Of a stretch of DNA of 64,000 bases, positions 29,717-38,305 are shown piece by piece. A program made the position numbers and the translations under genes. The notes under the pieces were generated by a model that did not search any database, was not told the DNA's origin, and worked only from the letters and a program-made list of their open reading frames with translations. How positions within the stretch are numbered: the first letter of the stretch is position 1; every line of letters begins with the position of its first letter. Source of the DNA: Actinomyces capricornis (GTDB lineage: Bacteria > Actinomycetota > Actinomycetes > Actinomycetales > Actinomycetaceae); assembly GCF_019974135.1 (NCBI RefSeq), contig NZ_AP025017.1, positions 1,364,001 to 1,428,000 of the forward strand. Direction: 5' to 3'.

Positions 29717-30622
29717 TTGTCTGGATCGTCTATTTTCGATCAGCTCCAGGCCGATCACATCGCCCTTGATGAGGTGGCCGAGGAGGGTTATCCGCGTCCG
29801 GGGCACACACGCATCATAGCGGTTGCGAACCAGAAGGGCGGCGTGGGTAAGACCTCCACGGCCGTCAATCTCGCTGCAGCACTGGCGGAAGGTGGCCTGA
29901 ACGTCCTGCTCATCGACGCCGATTCTCAGGGCAATGCATCGACGGCGCTCGGGGTTCAGCACGGGGAGGAGCACGCCTCGATCTACGATGTCCTCGTCGA
30001 CGGCGTGGCCATCCAGGATGTGGTGACGCACACCCGTTTCAATGACACTCTCCTGTGCGTACCGGCCACCATCGACGTCGCCGCGGTGGAGATCGAGCTC
30101 ATCGACACCCCACAGCGCGAATCCCGACTGCGCTACGCGCTCAACGACTACCTCGCGTCACGTGAAACACAGGGGCTGCCGCGACTGGACTATATCGTCA
30201 TCGACTGCCCGCCGAGCCTGGGCATCATGACGATCAACGCCTTCGTCGCGGCGGCCGAGGTCCTCATCCCCATGCAGGCGGAGTACTACGCTCTTGAGGG
30301 ACTCGCCCTGCTGACGCGATCGATCGACAGGATTGCGCGCATCCACAACCCAGAGCTGGGCGTCTCTATGATCGTGCTGACCATGTTCGACGGACGCACC
30401 ACCTTGGCGAGGGAGGTGGAGTCCGAGGTGCGCAGTTACTTCCCGCACGCGACCCTGGAGACCAAGGTGCCTCGCTCGATCCGGGTTGCTGAGGCCCCCT
30501 CTTTCGGCGCTCCGGTGGTGTTCTGGGATCCGCGCTCCTCGGGTGCGGTGGCATACAAGAAGATGGCTCATGAGGTGGCCCTGCGAGGAGCACCCGTGGT
30601 CAAGGAAGGCGAGGAGGCCTGA
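29717..30622 (+). CDS. parA: Chromosome-partitioning ATPase ParA (Soj)
   Basis: 301 aa from TTG 29717, with AGGAGG at 29704-29709. Deviant Walker A ANQKGGVGKTST (signature K40, K45), DADSQGNAS, Walker B-like YIVIDCPPSLG. ParA forms gradients on the nucleoid that move ParB-bound origins. A degenerate parS lies within the gene at 30154. The stop shares a base with parB (TGATG). Confidence 0.96.
   Translation: MSGSSIFDQLQADHIALDEVAEEGYPRPGHTRIIAVANQKGGVGKTSTAVNLAAALAEGGLNVLLIDADSQGNASTALGVQHGEEHASIYDVLVDGVAIQDVVTHTRFNDTLLCVPATIDVAAVEIELIDTPQRESRLRYALNDYLASRETQGLPRLDYIVIDCPPSLGIMTINAFVAAAEVLIPMQAEYYALEGLALLTRSIDRIARIHNPELGVSMIVLTMFDGRTTLAREVESEVRSYFPHATLETKVPRSIRVAEAPSFGAPVVFWDPRSSGAVAYKKMAHEVALRGAPVVKEGEEA
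30154..30169. other. parS-like site (13/16), inside parA
   Basis: Matches TGTTTCACGTGAAACA at 13 of 16 bases; the right half is perfect. Confidence 0.6.
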
Positions 30623-32151
30623 TGGCACAGAAAAGGCGCGGTCTGGGACGCGGTCTGGAGGCGCTCATTCCCGACTCCCAGAAGGAGACCGTGAGTGCTC
30701 GTCGTCCCTCCGACGTCTTCTTCCCCGACTCCCGCTCCCGTGATACGGATGGTGCGGTGAGTACCGCGCCTGATCAGGAGGTTCGGGCCGGGCAGGAAGA
30801 GGGGAGCTCCAGGCCGACGAAGGAGGACCGCCCGAGCGGGAACGACCTCTCCACGCTGCTCACCCCGCCCAAGCGGGCACGCGGAGCGCGCTCCCGCAAG
30901 GCGGCGACTGAGAGCACGGCGAGCTCGAGTGCGACGGCCTCCTCCCGACGCGGCGGCGCCAAGAAGACCTCGGTTTCACGTGGAACCAGGACAACGGCGC
31001 AGAAGGCTCCGGCGTCGGCTGAGGAGAAGGCTCCTCAAGCGGCCTCTCAACGCATCGAGGCGGATACCCCGACCGTGCAGGACCCTGTGCCTTCACCCGG
31101 GCCACGCCACTCCTCCACCGCGCCAGTGAGGGAGCCACAGCCGGTGGAAGCCGGGGAGGACCCAGCCTCTCAGGAGAGCGCGCCCGTAGTGGAGCCGTCG
31201 GAGGGTGAGGATGCTCTTGAGTCTCATGCCCTCGACGCAGCGGTGGCCGGCGAGGTTTCACGTGAAACAGCCTCTGAGAACATTGAGGATTCCGGCCCTG
31301 CTCAGGAGGAGGCTCTGGTCCCGGTCCCCGGTGCGAGTTTCGCCGAGTTGCCGGTGGAACTCATTCACCCCAATCCTCGCCAGCCCCGGCAGGTCTTCGA
31401 CGAGGATGATATCGCCGAGCTTGCGGCGTCGATCAAGGAGGTCGGTCTTCTCCAGCCGATCGTCGTCCGGCTCGCTCCGGATGCTACGGCTGATGAGCCG
31501 AGTTACGAGCTCATCATGGGTGAGCGTCGTCTTCGGGCATCCAAGGAAGCGGGGATGGAGACCATTCCCGCCGTCGTGCGCGACACTGACGACGTCGACC
31601 TGCTGAGGGACGCTCTTCTGGAGAACCTGCACCGGGTGCAGCTCAATCCCCTGGAAGAGGCAGCGGCGTACCAGCAGTTGCTGGAGGACTTCCACTGCAC
31701 GCATGCTGAGCTCTCCGAGCGGATTGCTCGATCCCGCTCTCAGATCTCCAACACGCTGAGGCTCATGAAGCTGCCGCCTCTGGTGCAGCGGCGATTGGCG
31801 GCTGGCGTCCTGTCTGCAGGGCATGCCCGTGCCCTTCTGGGCCTGTCCAACGCTGCGGTGATGGAGCGGATGGCTCAGAGGATCGTTGCCGAAGGGCTGT
31901 CCGTGAGGGCGACGGAGGAGCTCGTAGCGCTCCAGGATGAGCCCGAGGGTGGAATGCCATCCAAGACACTCAGGGCTCGTAGCACTCCACTTCCCGCGCT
32001 GTCGACTCGTCTTTCCGACACCTTCGATACCCGGGTCAAGGTGACACGGGGAGCGAAGAAGGGGCGGATCACGATCGAGTTCGCCGGCGAGGAGGACCTC
32101 GCCCGCATCGTCGACGCCCTCGCTCCGGGGACCTCCCTGGAGGAGGAGTAG
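30622..32151 (+). CDS. parB: Chromosome-partitioning protein ParB (Spo0J)
   Basis: 509 aa, longer than typical (about 300-350) because residues about 25-235 are a low-complexity Ser/Ala/Pro/Glu-rich linker. N-terminus KRRGLGRGLEALIP is the ParA-contact peptide. The CTP-binding ParB/Srx domain at about 238-330 contains GERRLRAS (300-307); an HTH follows (about 345-400, then LSAGHARALLGL), and a C-terminal dimerisation domain. ParB clamps load at parS and recruit SMC. Two parS-like sites lie in its own linker region. Confidence 0.96.
   Translation: MAQKRRGLGRGLEALIPDSQKETVSARRPSDVFFPDSRSRDTDGAVSTAPDQEVRAGQEEGSSRPTKEDRPSGNDLSTLLTPPKRARGARSRKAATESTASSSATASSRRGGAKKTSVSRGTRTTAQKAPASAEEKAPQAASQRIEADTPTVQDPVPSPGPRHSSTAPVREPQPVEAGEDPASQESAPVVEPSEGEDALESHALDAAVAGEVSRETASENIEDSGPAQEEALVPVPGASFAELPVELIHPNPRQPRQVFDEDDIAELAASIKEVGLLQPIVVRLAPDATADEPSYELIMGERRLRASKEAGMETIPAVVRDTDDVDLLRDALLENLHRVQLNPLEEAAAYQQLLEDFHCTHAELSERIARSRSQISNTLRLMKLPPLVQRRLAAGVLSAGHARALLGLSNAAVMERMAQRIVAEGLSVRATEELVALQDEPEGGMPSKTLRARSTPLPALSTRLSDTFDTRVKVTRGAKKGRITIEFAGEEDLARIVDALAPGTSLEEE
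30972..30987. other. parS-like site (13/16), inside parB
   Basis: GGTTTCACGTGGAACC, three mismatches to the consensus. Confidence 0.55.
31254..31269. other. parS site (15/16), inside parB
   Basis: Only the first base differs from TGTTTCACGTGAAACA; it encodes Val-Ser-Arg-Glu-Thr in the parB linker. Confidence 0.85.
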
Positions 32152-32177
32152 GCACGGATCGACAGAAAGGACTGATA

Positions 32178-32211
32178 GAGGGGCTCGGCGGCGGATGCTG
32201 CCGGGCCCCTC
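32178..32211 (+). terminator. parAB terminator
   Basis: 15-bp stem with two G-T pairs (GAGGGGCTCGGCGGC, loop GGAT) followed by TTGCCTT, 26 bases after the parB stop. Confidence 0.8.
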
Positions 32212-32238
32212 TTGCCTTCGACAGCAGTCCTGACGAGA

Positions 32239-32254
32239 TGTTTCACGTGAAACA
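32239..32254. other. parS site (perfect)
   Basis: TGTTTCACGTGAAACA, the consensus ParB-binding centromere site. Confidence 0.95.
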
Positions 32255-32677
32255 CGGCGCCATGCCCGTCGCCGATGCTCGGCAGTGAGGAGCGTTGACC
32301 GCGGAAGAGCTCTTTGTGCCCGGGGATCCTATGCGCCATGACCTTGTGGACCGGACATGAGCGTATCGATGGGGTCGACGTGCACATCAGCCGACCTGCA
32401 TGACGGAACCGGCGGGTGTGATGTGGGAGTGCACGTCGGTGCCGCCTCTGCAGAGTGGTCGGTGCTGCTGGATACGTCGCCTACTGCTGCGCGAAGGCGC
32501 TTTCACATCACTAGGACCTGCATCGGCCTGAAGGCAGTGCAGGTGCGCCAAGAGTTTTACGAGAATGATGCAGCGATAGCCGCAAGGCGATCGCTGCGAT
32601 GAGCTGAGCGTGTCGGAACGCTTCGCTTGGAGTGGGGTGGCAAGGATGGCAGCGGTGAGGATGAGATCCGCCGGTCC

Positions 32678-32693
32678 GGTTTCACGTGAAACC
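32678..32693. other. parS-like site (14/16)
   Basis: GGTTTCACGTGAAACC, itself a perfect palindrome; both outer bases differ from consensus. Confidence 0.8.
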
Positions 32694-32952
32694 ATAGAGG
32701 TGACGATGTCGGTGCGCGAGTCGGATACTGCGCACCCGCCGCATTCCTGTCCTCACTGCAGGAGAAGTCTCGGTCCCGCTCTCAGCGATGATCATCGCGA
32801 CCGGCGTCGACGCTTACTTCGTGGCGACCGCTCCGGCTTCCGGAAGCTTGCGCCGCATCCCTCGAGGAGGACCACATGAGCCATCGGCACGCATCCTTCC
32901 GCGACGAGCACTAGCCCGCCGCGATATGAGCCGCGGGCGATCAAGGAGTTCA

Positions 32953-32968
32953 TGTTTCACGTGAAACA
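32953..32968. other. parS site (perfect)
   Basis: TGTTTCACGTGAAACA. Confidence 0.95.
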
Positions 32969-33333
32969 GCCCCTCTCCCGCTGCATGATTGCCCCTGCTC
33001 CTTGGCCAGGACGGCCCCGATGACCGTCGTGGTGGAGCTCTGTGAGATGAGTACTGCGGCGAAGGACAGCCCTGACAGTACGGAGATGGAGCGTGTGCGC
33101 CCAGAGACAATGCTGGCACTGATACAGCCGGTGTATCGAGGTCATCGTAAGGCGGTTCGAGATGGGCATGGGTCTTTGCGGACGCCAGGGCGCTTCTGCG
33201 GCAGTGTCTCCTGCCGCTTTGAGATCGACTCGCGACAACTCCCAGTTCGTGCCTGGTAGGCCTCTGCCGGTATCCAAAGACACCTCAGGATGACGCGGCG
33301 AAGCGCGTCGTGATGGGAGAGTCATCGTCACTG

Positions 33334-33349
33334 TGTTTCACGTGAAACA
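33334..33349. other. parS site (perfect)
   Basis: TGTTTCACGTGAAACA. Confidence 0.95.
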
Positions 33350-33661
33350 CAGCGGAGATCCCGTGCCGAGTGTGCTGTCCCAGCAGGCACAGTCCCGTCT
33401 GGGAGGTAGTGCGGGAGTATCCACATGGATCGTCGGTAGGACTTCTTCCGAGCGTCGCATCGTGGAGCGGCACCGCGGATCGCGGCGCTACCTGGAGCGC
33501 TCACTTCGACATCTCCATTGCCTATGCCGAAGAGGAACCGCAGTCGCATGCGATGCCCTGTCATGGTTCCACCCTCTGGAGTAGGGCGGCCCTGGTGAAG
33601 GAGGAGAGGAGGGTAGATGGGATGGGGGGCAGGGACGGGGCCGTTCTCCGATCGATCCTGT

Positions 33662-33677
33662 GGTTCCACGTGAAACC
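33662..33677. other. parS-like site (13/16)
   Basis: GGTTCCACGTGAAACC. Confidence 0.55.
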
Positions 33678-34093
33678 ACCCTCCTCCCGGAGACTCTAGG
33701 ATGAGAGGCTGCCATGCATGAGCGGGCTCCAGGACGATATGGAGGAGTCGAGGCCCCGCGCGGGAACTGCTCGTATCAGGCCCGCGCCCCACTCTCGCGG
33801 CCTCGTTGATGCCGGTCGGATCAAGAGATGACTGTGCAGGGCCGGACCCTCTCCGCCCCATCCGTCCCAGCGTCTGGCTATCATCCGTCGATACAGTGCG
33901 AGCAACCGGAGATACGAGGCAGAGCCCGCCTCTCCTGATGGCGGCTCCTGTCTTTTCTTTGGTGGGCCTACCGGCCTGAGTATGCGGATGGGAACGGGCC
34001 GAGGCTCTCCTGCGTCCTGCTTCCTGTCGCCATGGCCATGGGCCGGCCAAGAATCGGCCGCTCCGGTACCGAGGTGTTGAGGGAGTGCAGGTG

Positions 34094-34109
34094 CGTGTCA
34101 CGTGAAACG
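34094..34109. other. parS-like site (13/16)
   Basis: CGTGTCACGTGAAACG. Confidence 0.55.
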
Positions 34110-34161
34110 AAGACAGCCTGGCTGATCTCTAAGAAACGTGATCGAGGTATGCCGCCCGGTT

Positions 34162-34177
34162 GGTTTCACGTGAAACA
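34162..34177. other. parS site (15/16)
   Basis: GGTTTCACGTGAAACA. Confidence 0.88.
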
Positions 34178-34227
34178 GGGATCCGGCTCTCTTGAGGCAT
34201 GGCGATGGCGGCCTGTCCAACGGCTGC

Positions 34228-34243
34228 CGTTTCACGTGAAACA
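34228..34243. other. parS site (15/16)
   Basis: CGTTTCACGTGAAACA. Confidence 0.88.
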
Positions 34244-34297
34244 AGCACGATGCGGCGGGTACGGACGACGACACTGCTGTCTCGTCCTGCCAGGATC

Positions 34298-34726
34298 TCA
34301 GACAGAGGGCCCGCCGTAGGGGCAGTGACCGCCGCCATCATCAGTGGCCAGTCGGCGGGAGATGTCCGATGCCGAGCGCAAGAGCTCTTGAGCACGGCTG
34401 ATGAGCTGGTCATGATGAGAACGAAGAAGCTCTACCCGCCTGGAGGCAGTGCCTTCAAGAAAGGTCCGCATCTGCGCCAACGATAGGCCCAGAGTCTGCC
34501 CCTCCCTGATTCTTCTCCCGACCGCGATGTCATCATCGGAGTATCTGCGATAACCCAGCGCATCCCTTGAAGGGCGAATGACGCCCTCATCCTCCCAGTG
34601 GCGCAGAACATGCGGTGCTACCCCAACAAGTGCCGCCGCGTCGCCGATGGACTTGCCTTGAGGTCGACCTGAAGCGGAATCCTTGCGCTCATGATCATTC
34701 ACGAACTCAATTGTGCCAGTCTTCAC
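34298..34726 (-). CDS. MerR-family transcriptional regulator
   Basis: 142 aa from GTG 34726, chosen because GGGAG lies five bases upstream; GTG 34702 is an alternative, and the open frame continues to 34909. The MerR wing-HTH reads GKSIGDAAALVGVAPHVLRHWEDEGVI (in outline) followed by YRRYSDDDI, then a helical region. No effector-binding Cys is visible. Its 5' end overlaps that of the divergent MBL-fold gene by up to 36 bases, so the two starts share DNA. Confidence 0.82.
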   Translation of the reverse strand: MKTGTIEFVNDHERKDSASGRPQGKSIGDAAALVGVAPHVLRHWEDEGVIRPSRDALGYRRYSDDDIAVGRRIREGQTLGLSLAQMRTFLEGTASRRVELLRSHHDQLISRAQELLRSASDISRRLATDDGGGHCPYGGPSV

Positions 34727-35482
34727 CCCCTCTCCCAGCGCCTGGTCAACGGTTATGGCACACTCCTTCGACGTGCGCGGCTGGTGTGCCGTTGCCTTCT
34801 TGTCTCCACTGATGGCCAATCCTGGACCCTCATCGACTCCGGCCTCGGAACCCAGGACTGCACCGAAGGTGAGCGGCGCCTTGGTACGCGGTTCGTCAGG
34901 CTGACTCACCCTGCCTTGGATTCACGTGAAACAGCGCGAGCACAGGTCGAAGCTCTGGGCATCGAGCCGGAGGCGGTCGAGAGCATCGTCCTCACTCATC
35001 TCGACGTAGATCATGCCGGTGGTCTTGCGGACTTCCCGTGGGCGATGGTGCATCTCTCCCGACAGCAGTACGACCTGCTGGATGCGCGCGCTTATCCTCA
35101 GTTCCAGCGGAGGCTTGTGACGAAGCAGTGGGATCACGATCCACACTGGAATCCGATCGAGTTGACAGAGCGATACCGCGGCGCAGCCTATGCGTCAGTC
35201 TCTCGGGGCATCGGCCTCGTCTCTCTTCCCGGGCATCTGCCTGGTCATTGCGGCGTGCTCGTTTCTTGTGACCATCGGGCCGATCTCATTCATGCGGGCG
35301 ACGCCTTCTTCTCCTTCAGTACCCTCGAAGGAGAGCCCGCTCCCATTGGTCTCCGGATGTTCGAACGGATGACGAGAAGCGAGGACGCACAGGTGTGGAG
35401 GAGGAGCCGGCGATGGCTCCAGGAGCGACACCGAGAGGGTATCGAGGTCGTGTGTGCGCACGGGCTCCGGAGGACTCGGTGA
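34691..35482 (+). CDS. MBL-fold metallo-hydrolase
   Basis: 263 aa, ATG 34691 (MIIHELNCASLHP, a typical opening for this family); no SD, so possibly leaderless. Metal-binding motif THLDVDH (H103, D105, D107, H108), plus GHLPGHCGV (H186), HAGDAF (D204) and a C-terminal His. Related proteins include lactonases and other hydrolases; the substrate is unknown. A 14/16 parS at 34918 lies in the coding region and encodes part of DSRETA. Divergent from the MerR gene, which may regulate it. Confidence 0.85.
   Translation: MIIHELNCASLHPLSQRLVNGYGTLLRRARLVCRCLLVSTDGQSWTLIDSGLGTQDCTEGERRLGTRFVRLTHPALDSRETARAQVEALGIEPEAVESIVLTHLDVDHAGGLADFPWAMVHLSRQQYDLLDARAYPQFQRRLVTKQWDHDPHWNPIELTERYRGAAYASVSRGIGLVSLPGHLPGHCGVLVSCDHRADLIHAGDAFFSFSTLEGEPAPIGLRMFERMTRSEDAQVWRRSRRWLQERHREGIEVVCAHGLRRTR
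34918..34933. other. parS-like site (14/16), inside the MBL-fold gene
   Basis: GGATTCACGTGAAACA. Confidence 0.75.
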
Positions 35483-35502
35483 ACTTGTGATTCCAGGTCG
35501 CG

Positions 35503-35518
35503 TGTTTCACGTGAAACA
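35503..35518. other. parS site (perfect)
   Basis: TGTTTCACGTGAAACA, 20 bases after the MBL-fold stop. Confidence 0.95.
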
Positions 35519-35529
35519 GCGAACGAGAT

Positions 35530-35545
35530 GGATTCACGTGAAACA
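35530..35545. other. parS-like site (14/16)
   Basis: GGATTCACGTGAAACA, 27 bases centre-to-centre from the perfect site at 35503. Confidence 0.75.
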
Positions 35546-35632
35546 GAGAGCGCCCTCCTCCCACGCATCCTCCCCGGAACGGAGGAGAGCCGCTCCGATC
35601 ACAGGGCGGCCATCCCGTGCGCCCAGAGAGCA

Positions 35633-35667
35633 GTAGTGGCCCGCATATGCGATATGCGGGCCACTAC
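35633..35667. terminator. Bidirectional hairpin between convergent genes
   Basis: Perfect 16-bp stem (GTAGTGGCCCGCATAT with its complement, loop GCG) between the MBL-fold gene and the ligase gene. It can serve both strands. Confidence 0.8.
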
Positions 35668-35680
35668 GTCGCATGAAGCA

Positions 35681-36640
35681 CTACGGACAGACGGCTGGGT
35701 TCCTCACGAGCGCCTCGTAGAGCAAGGGAAGATCACCGTCGGCCTCAGCGGCCATGGGCAAGAGCGAGTTCTCGGTCATGCCTGGCACCACATTGACGTC
35801 GATGAACCACGGCGTGTTGTCTGCGTCCAGAATGAGATCGGTGCGCGAGATGTTCCCCAGTCCCAGCGTCCGATGAACGGTGAGAGCCGTCTCCTGGACC
35901 AGGTCCAGCTGCTCAGCGCTCAGGCGCGCAGGAACGAAGTACTCGGAGCGCCCGGGGTTGTAGCGGGCATCGAAGTCGTACTGACCCTCGGAGACGACCT
36001 CCACCGGCGGCAGAGCCCGGGGCCCCTCTCCCGTGTCCACCACGGATACGGCGATCTCCGCCCCTGGGACGTAGCGCTCGATGAGTGCGCGCTCATCGTA
36101 GGAGAAGCAGGCCACCATGGCGGAGCGCAACTCGTCGGCATCCGAGGCGAAGGAGACCCCGAGCCCGGAACCGCCCTGGTTGGGCTTGACCACGACCGGC
36201 AATCCCAGGTGCCCGGCCACGAGTCCAAGCACCTCCTGCGCCCCCAACTGGCTGAAATAGGCGCGCGGAAGAGTGACCGAGTCAGGAGACAGGACGCCGC
36301 CGGTGCGCACCGTCGCCTTGGCCGTGGGCTTGAACGAGGCGCGCTGGCAGCCATCCGAATGGCTCCCCACGTAGGGCAGCTCCAGAGCAATGAGGATGTT
36401 CTGCAGCCCTCCATCCTCCCCGTGGCCGCCATGGGCGAGTGGCCAGACGACATCGGGGCTGTAGGCGCGCAGCGCCCCGATGGTCCGCGCATCGATATCC
36501 AGGACCAGGACGGAGTGGCCCAGATGCTTGAGGACCTGGGCCACGCGATGCCCGGAGCGAAGGGAGATGTCCCGCTCGTGGCTCAGACCCCCCGCGAGGA
36601 GGGCGATGCGCAGGGGCTCCTTGGAAACATGCTCGTTCAT
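35681..36640 (-). CDS. D-alanine--D-alanine ligase (ATP-grasp)
   Basis: 319 aa from ATG 36640 (GAGG upstream). N-terminal domain with LLAGGLSHERDISLRSG and PLAHGGHGEDGGLQ; central ATP-grasp with LPVVVKPNQGGSGLGV; C-terminal RTDLILDADNTPWFIDVNVVPGMTENSLLP, holding the Mg-binding Asp/Asn and the D-Ala-binding region. It makes the D-Ala-D-Ala dipeptide of peptidoglycan; another copy may exist elsewhere. Eight bases after the aminotransferase stop, so probably co-transcribed with it. Confidence 0.9.
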   Translation of the reverse strand: MNEHVSKEPLRIALLAGGLSHERDISLRSGHRVAQVLKHLGHSVLVLDIDARTIGALRAYSPDVVWPLAHGGHGEDGGLQNILIALELPYVGSHSDGCQRASFKPTAKATVRTGGVLSPDSVTLPRAYFSQLGAQEVLGLVAGHLGLPVVVKPNQGGSGLGVSFASDADELRSAMVACFSYDERALIERYVPGAEIAVSVVDTGEGPRALPPVEVVSEGQYDFDARYNPGRSEYFVPARLSAEQLDLVQETALTVHRTLGLGNISRTDLILDADNTPWFIDVNVVPGMTENSLLPMAAEADGDLPLLYEALVRNPAVCP

Positions 36641-36648
36641 GGTCAACC

Positions 36649-37956
36649 TCAAATCTGGTCGGGTGCGGGTGCGCTGATACCGTGGGCCGGCCGCTCAGGA
36701 ACAGGTCCGAAGAGCTCCAGGATCTCCAGATCACGTGAAACAACCTCGGAGAGTCTGCGCACCCCTTCGCGGATCTCCGCAGGCTCCGGGTAGCAGAAGG
36801 AGAGCCGGAGGTGATCACGGCCATCCCTGCCTCCGGCGTAGAAGGCCGTCCCCGAGACATAGGCGACCAGGTTGGTCACCGCCCGGGGAAGCATCTCCTT
36901 GGCATCGACGCCTTCGGGGAGATTGACCCACACGTAGAACCCTCCCGCGGGAACGTTCCATCGGCACATCGGCATGTGCTCCTCCAGGGCCGCAATCATG
37001 GCGTCCCGGCGGCCCCTGTACATGCCACGGAAGTCCTCGATCTGTTGGCGCCAGTCGAACTGATCCAGGTACATGGAGATCGAGTACTGCCCCACCGATG
37101 AGGGGCACAGGATCGCCGCCTCGGAGGCCAGTTTCATCTTCTCCCGTACTGCAGGAGGAGCCACGGCCCAGCCCACTCGGTAGCCCGGGGCGAAGATCTT
37201 GGAGAAGGATCCCAGGTAGACCACGTCCTCCGGCGCGAGAGTCTTCAGCGCCGTGTATGTCTGACCCTCAAAGCCCAGCAAACCATAGGGATTATCCTCA
37301 ACAATAAGAATGTGGTGTTGACGGCAGATATCGATCACCTGAGGACGCCGTTCCTCACTGAGGGTCACCCCCGCCGGGTTGTGGAAGTTGGGCAGGCAGT
37401 AGAAGAACTTGATCCGTCGCCCCTCCCTCTCCAGATTGATGATCCTCTCCTCCAGGGCCTCGGGGATGACCCCGTCGGCATCGATCGGCACCTGCTGCAC
37501 GTCGGCCTGGTAGGTGGAGAAGATCGACAGGGATCCGACGTAGGTGGGGGCCTCGGCCAGAATGACATCCCCCGGATCGGTGAACAGCTCGGTGATGATG
37601 TCCACTGCCTGCTGGGAGCCGGTGGTGATGATGACATCCTCAGGATCGGCGTCGATCCCCTCCAGCGCCATGACCTCGGTGATCTGCTCCCGCAGCAGGG
37701 GCAGCCCCTGCCCATTGCCGTACTGGAGGGCCTTGCCACCGTCCTTGCGGATCATGCTGGCGGTGGCCTCCGCCAGGCGGTCGAGCGGAAGGTCCTTGAG
37801 ATTGGGCATGCCGCCCGCCAAGGAGACCACCTCGGGGCGTGAGGCGACGGCGAAGAGCGACCGGGTCTCCGAGGCACGCAGGCCATGGGCTCGAGCAGCA
37901 TAGTTGTCGAGCCATGGGTCGAGTCGGTTGCCCTTCCCCTGCGGTGCTTCGCTCAT
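36649..37956 (-). CDS. PLP-dependent class I aminotransferase (2-aminoadipate/aromatic type)
   Basis: 435 aa from ATG 37956 (AAAGGA about eight bases upstream). Fold-type I features: SLAGGMPNLKDLP, YGNGQGLPLLRE, TTGSQQAVDI, YCLPNFHNPAG, IVEDNPYG and the PLP lysine K253 in LGSFSKIFAPGYRVGW. No MocR-type HTH is attached. Similar enzymes transaminate aromatic or aminoadipate-like acids; substrate not predictable. A 12/16 parS-like site sits near the 3' end. Downstream gene: the D-Ala-D-Ala ligase. Confidence 0.92.
   Translation of the reverse strand: MSEAPQGKGNRLDPWLDNYAARAHGLRASETRSLFAVASRPEVVSLAGGMPNLKDLPLDRLAEATASMIRKDGGKALQYGNGQGLPLLREQITEVMALEGIDADPEDVIITTGSQQAVDIITELFTDPGDVILAEAPTYVGSLSIFSTYQADVQQVPIDADGVIPEALEERIINLEREGRRIKFFYCLPNFHNPAGVTLSEERRPQVIDICRQHHILIVEDNPYGLLGFEGQTYTALKTLAPEDVVYLGSFSKIFAPGYRVGWAVAPPAVREKMKLASEAAILCPSSVGQYSISMYLDQFDWRQQIEDFRGMYRGRRDAMIAALEEHMPMCRWNVPAGGFYVWVNLPEGVDAKEMLPRAVTNLVAYVSGTAFYAGGRDGRDHLRLSFCYPEPAEIREGVRRLSEVVSRDLEILELFGPVPERPAHGISAPAPDQI
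36727..36742. other. Weak parS-like half-site (12/16), inside the aminotransferase gene
   Basis: Right half TCACGTGAAACA is intact; the left half is degenerate. Confidence 0.4.
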
Positions 37957-38305
37957 GCGCATGTCCTTTCCTGAGGTCCACTGTGGGCCTGCACGCCAAG
38001 TCTGCCACGTCCACCCCAGGCAGTGAGTTGTGCGCGATGCGCGCCAGGAGCGCAGAGCACCTGACCGCCAGCCAGTGGCACCGCCTCCCAGGCGCCTGCC
38101 CACTGTTGCTGCGCAGCCCACCCGCCCCACCACTGGCAGGTGAGGGAGCCGGATAAAGTGATTTAGAAGTAAACGGTATCGTCGGGGCCCGATCCCAGGG
38201 CTGTCCCGTCCAGGTGGTGGCTCACTCGTATCATCCGTCGATGAGGCCAGTCCGGTGCGGTGCCCACCGCCCCGCCCCGGCACCTCTTGAGGCGGGGAGG
38301 CGGGC
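37957..38305 (-). other. Intergenic region between thrC and the aminotransferase
   Basis: 349 bases without a credible gene. A GC-rich imperfect inverted repeat at about 38255-38305 (GGCGGGGAGGCGGG pairing with CCGCCCCGCC) may terminate thrC. AT-richer bases at 38153-38186 may hold the aminotransferase promoter. Confidence 0.45.

Larger units (their letters stand above)
32152..34297. other. Gene-poor parS-rich region
   Basis: About 2.1 kb between parB and the MerR gene. Open frames here lack homology I recognise, good SDs and normal codon bias, so I call none. It carries a terminator, three perfect parS and five near-parS sites. One unexplained element is a short hydrophobic open stretch read on the minus strand (about 33115-32950; SISVLSGLSFAAVLISQ and on) with no start codon, possibly a gene relic. 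Confidence 0.6.

Noticed and set aside
33328..34101. 257-codon minus-strand frame in the parS region
   Set aside because: Contains parS sites in random frames, has Arg/Pro/Ser-rich composition, no SD and no recognisable family.
30154..36742. Repeated TTTCACGTGAAA sequences as a possible CRISPR or repeat array
   Set aside because: Spacing is irregular (from tens to over a thousand bases) and the word is the well-known parS palindrome.
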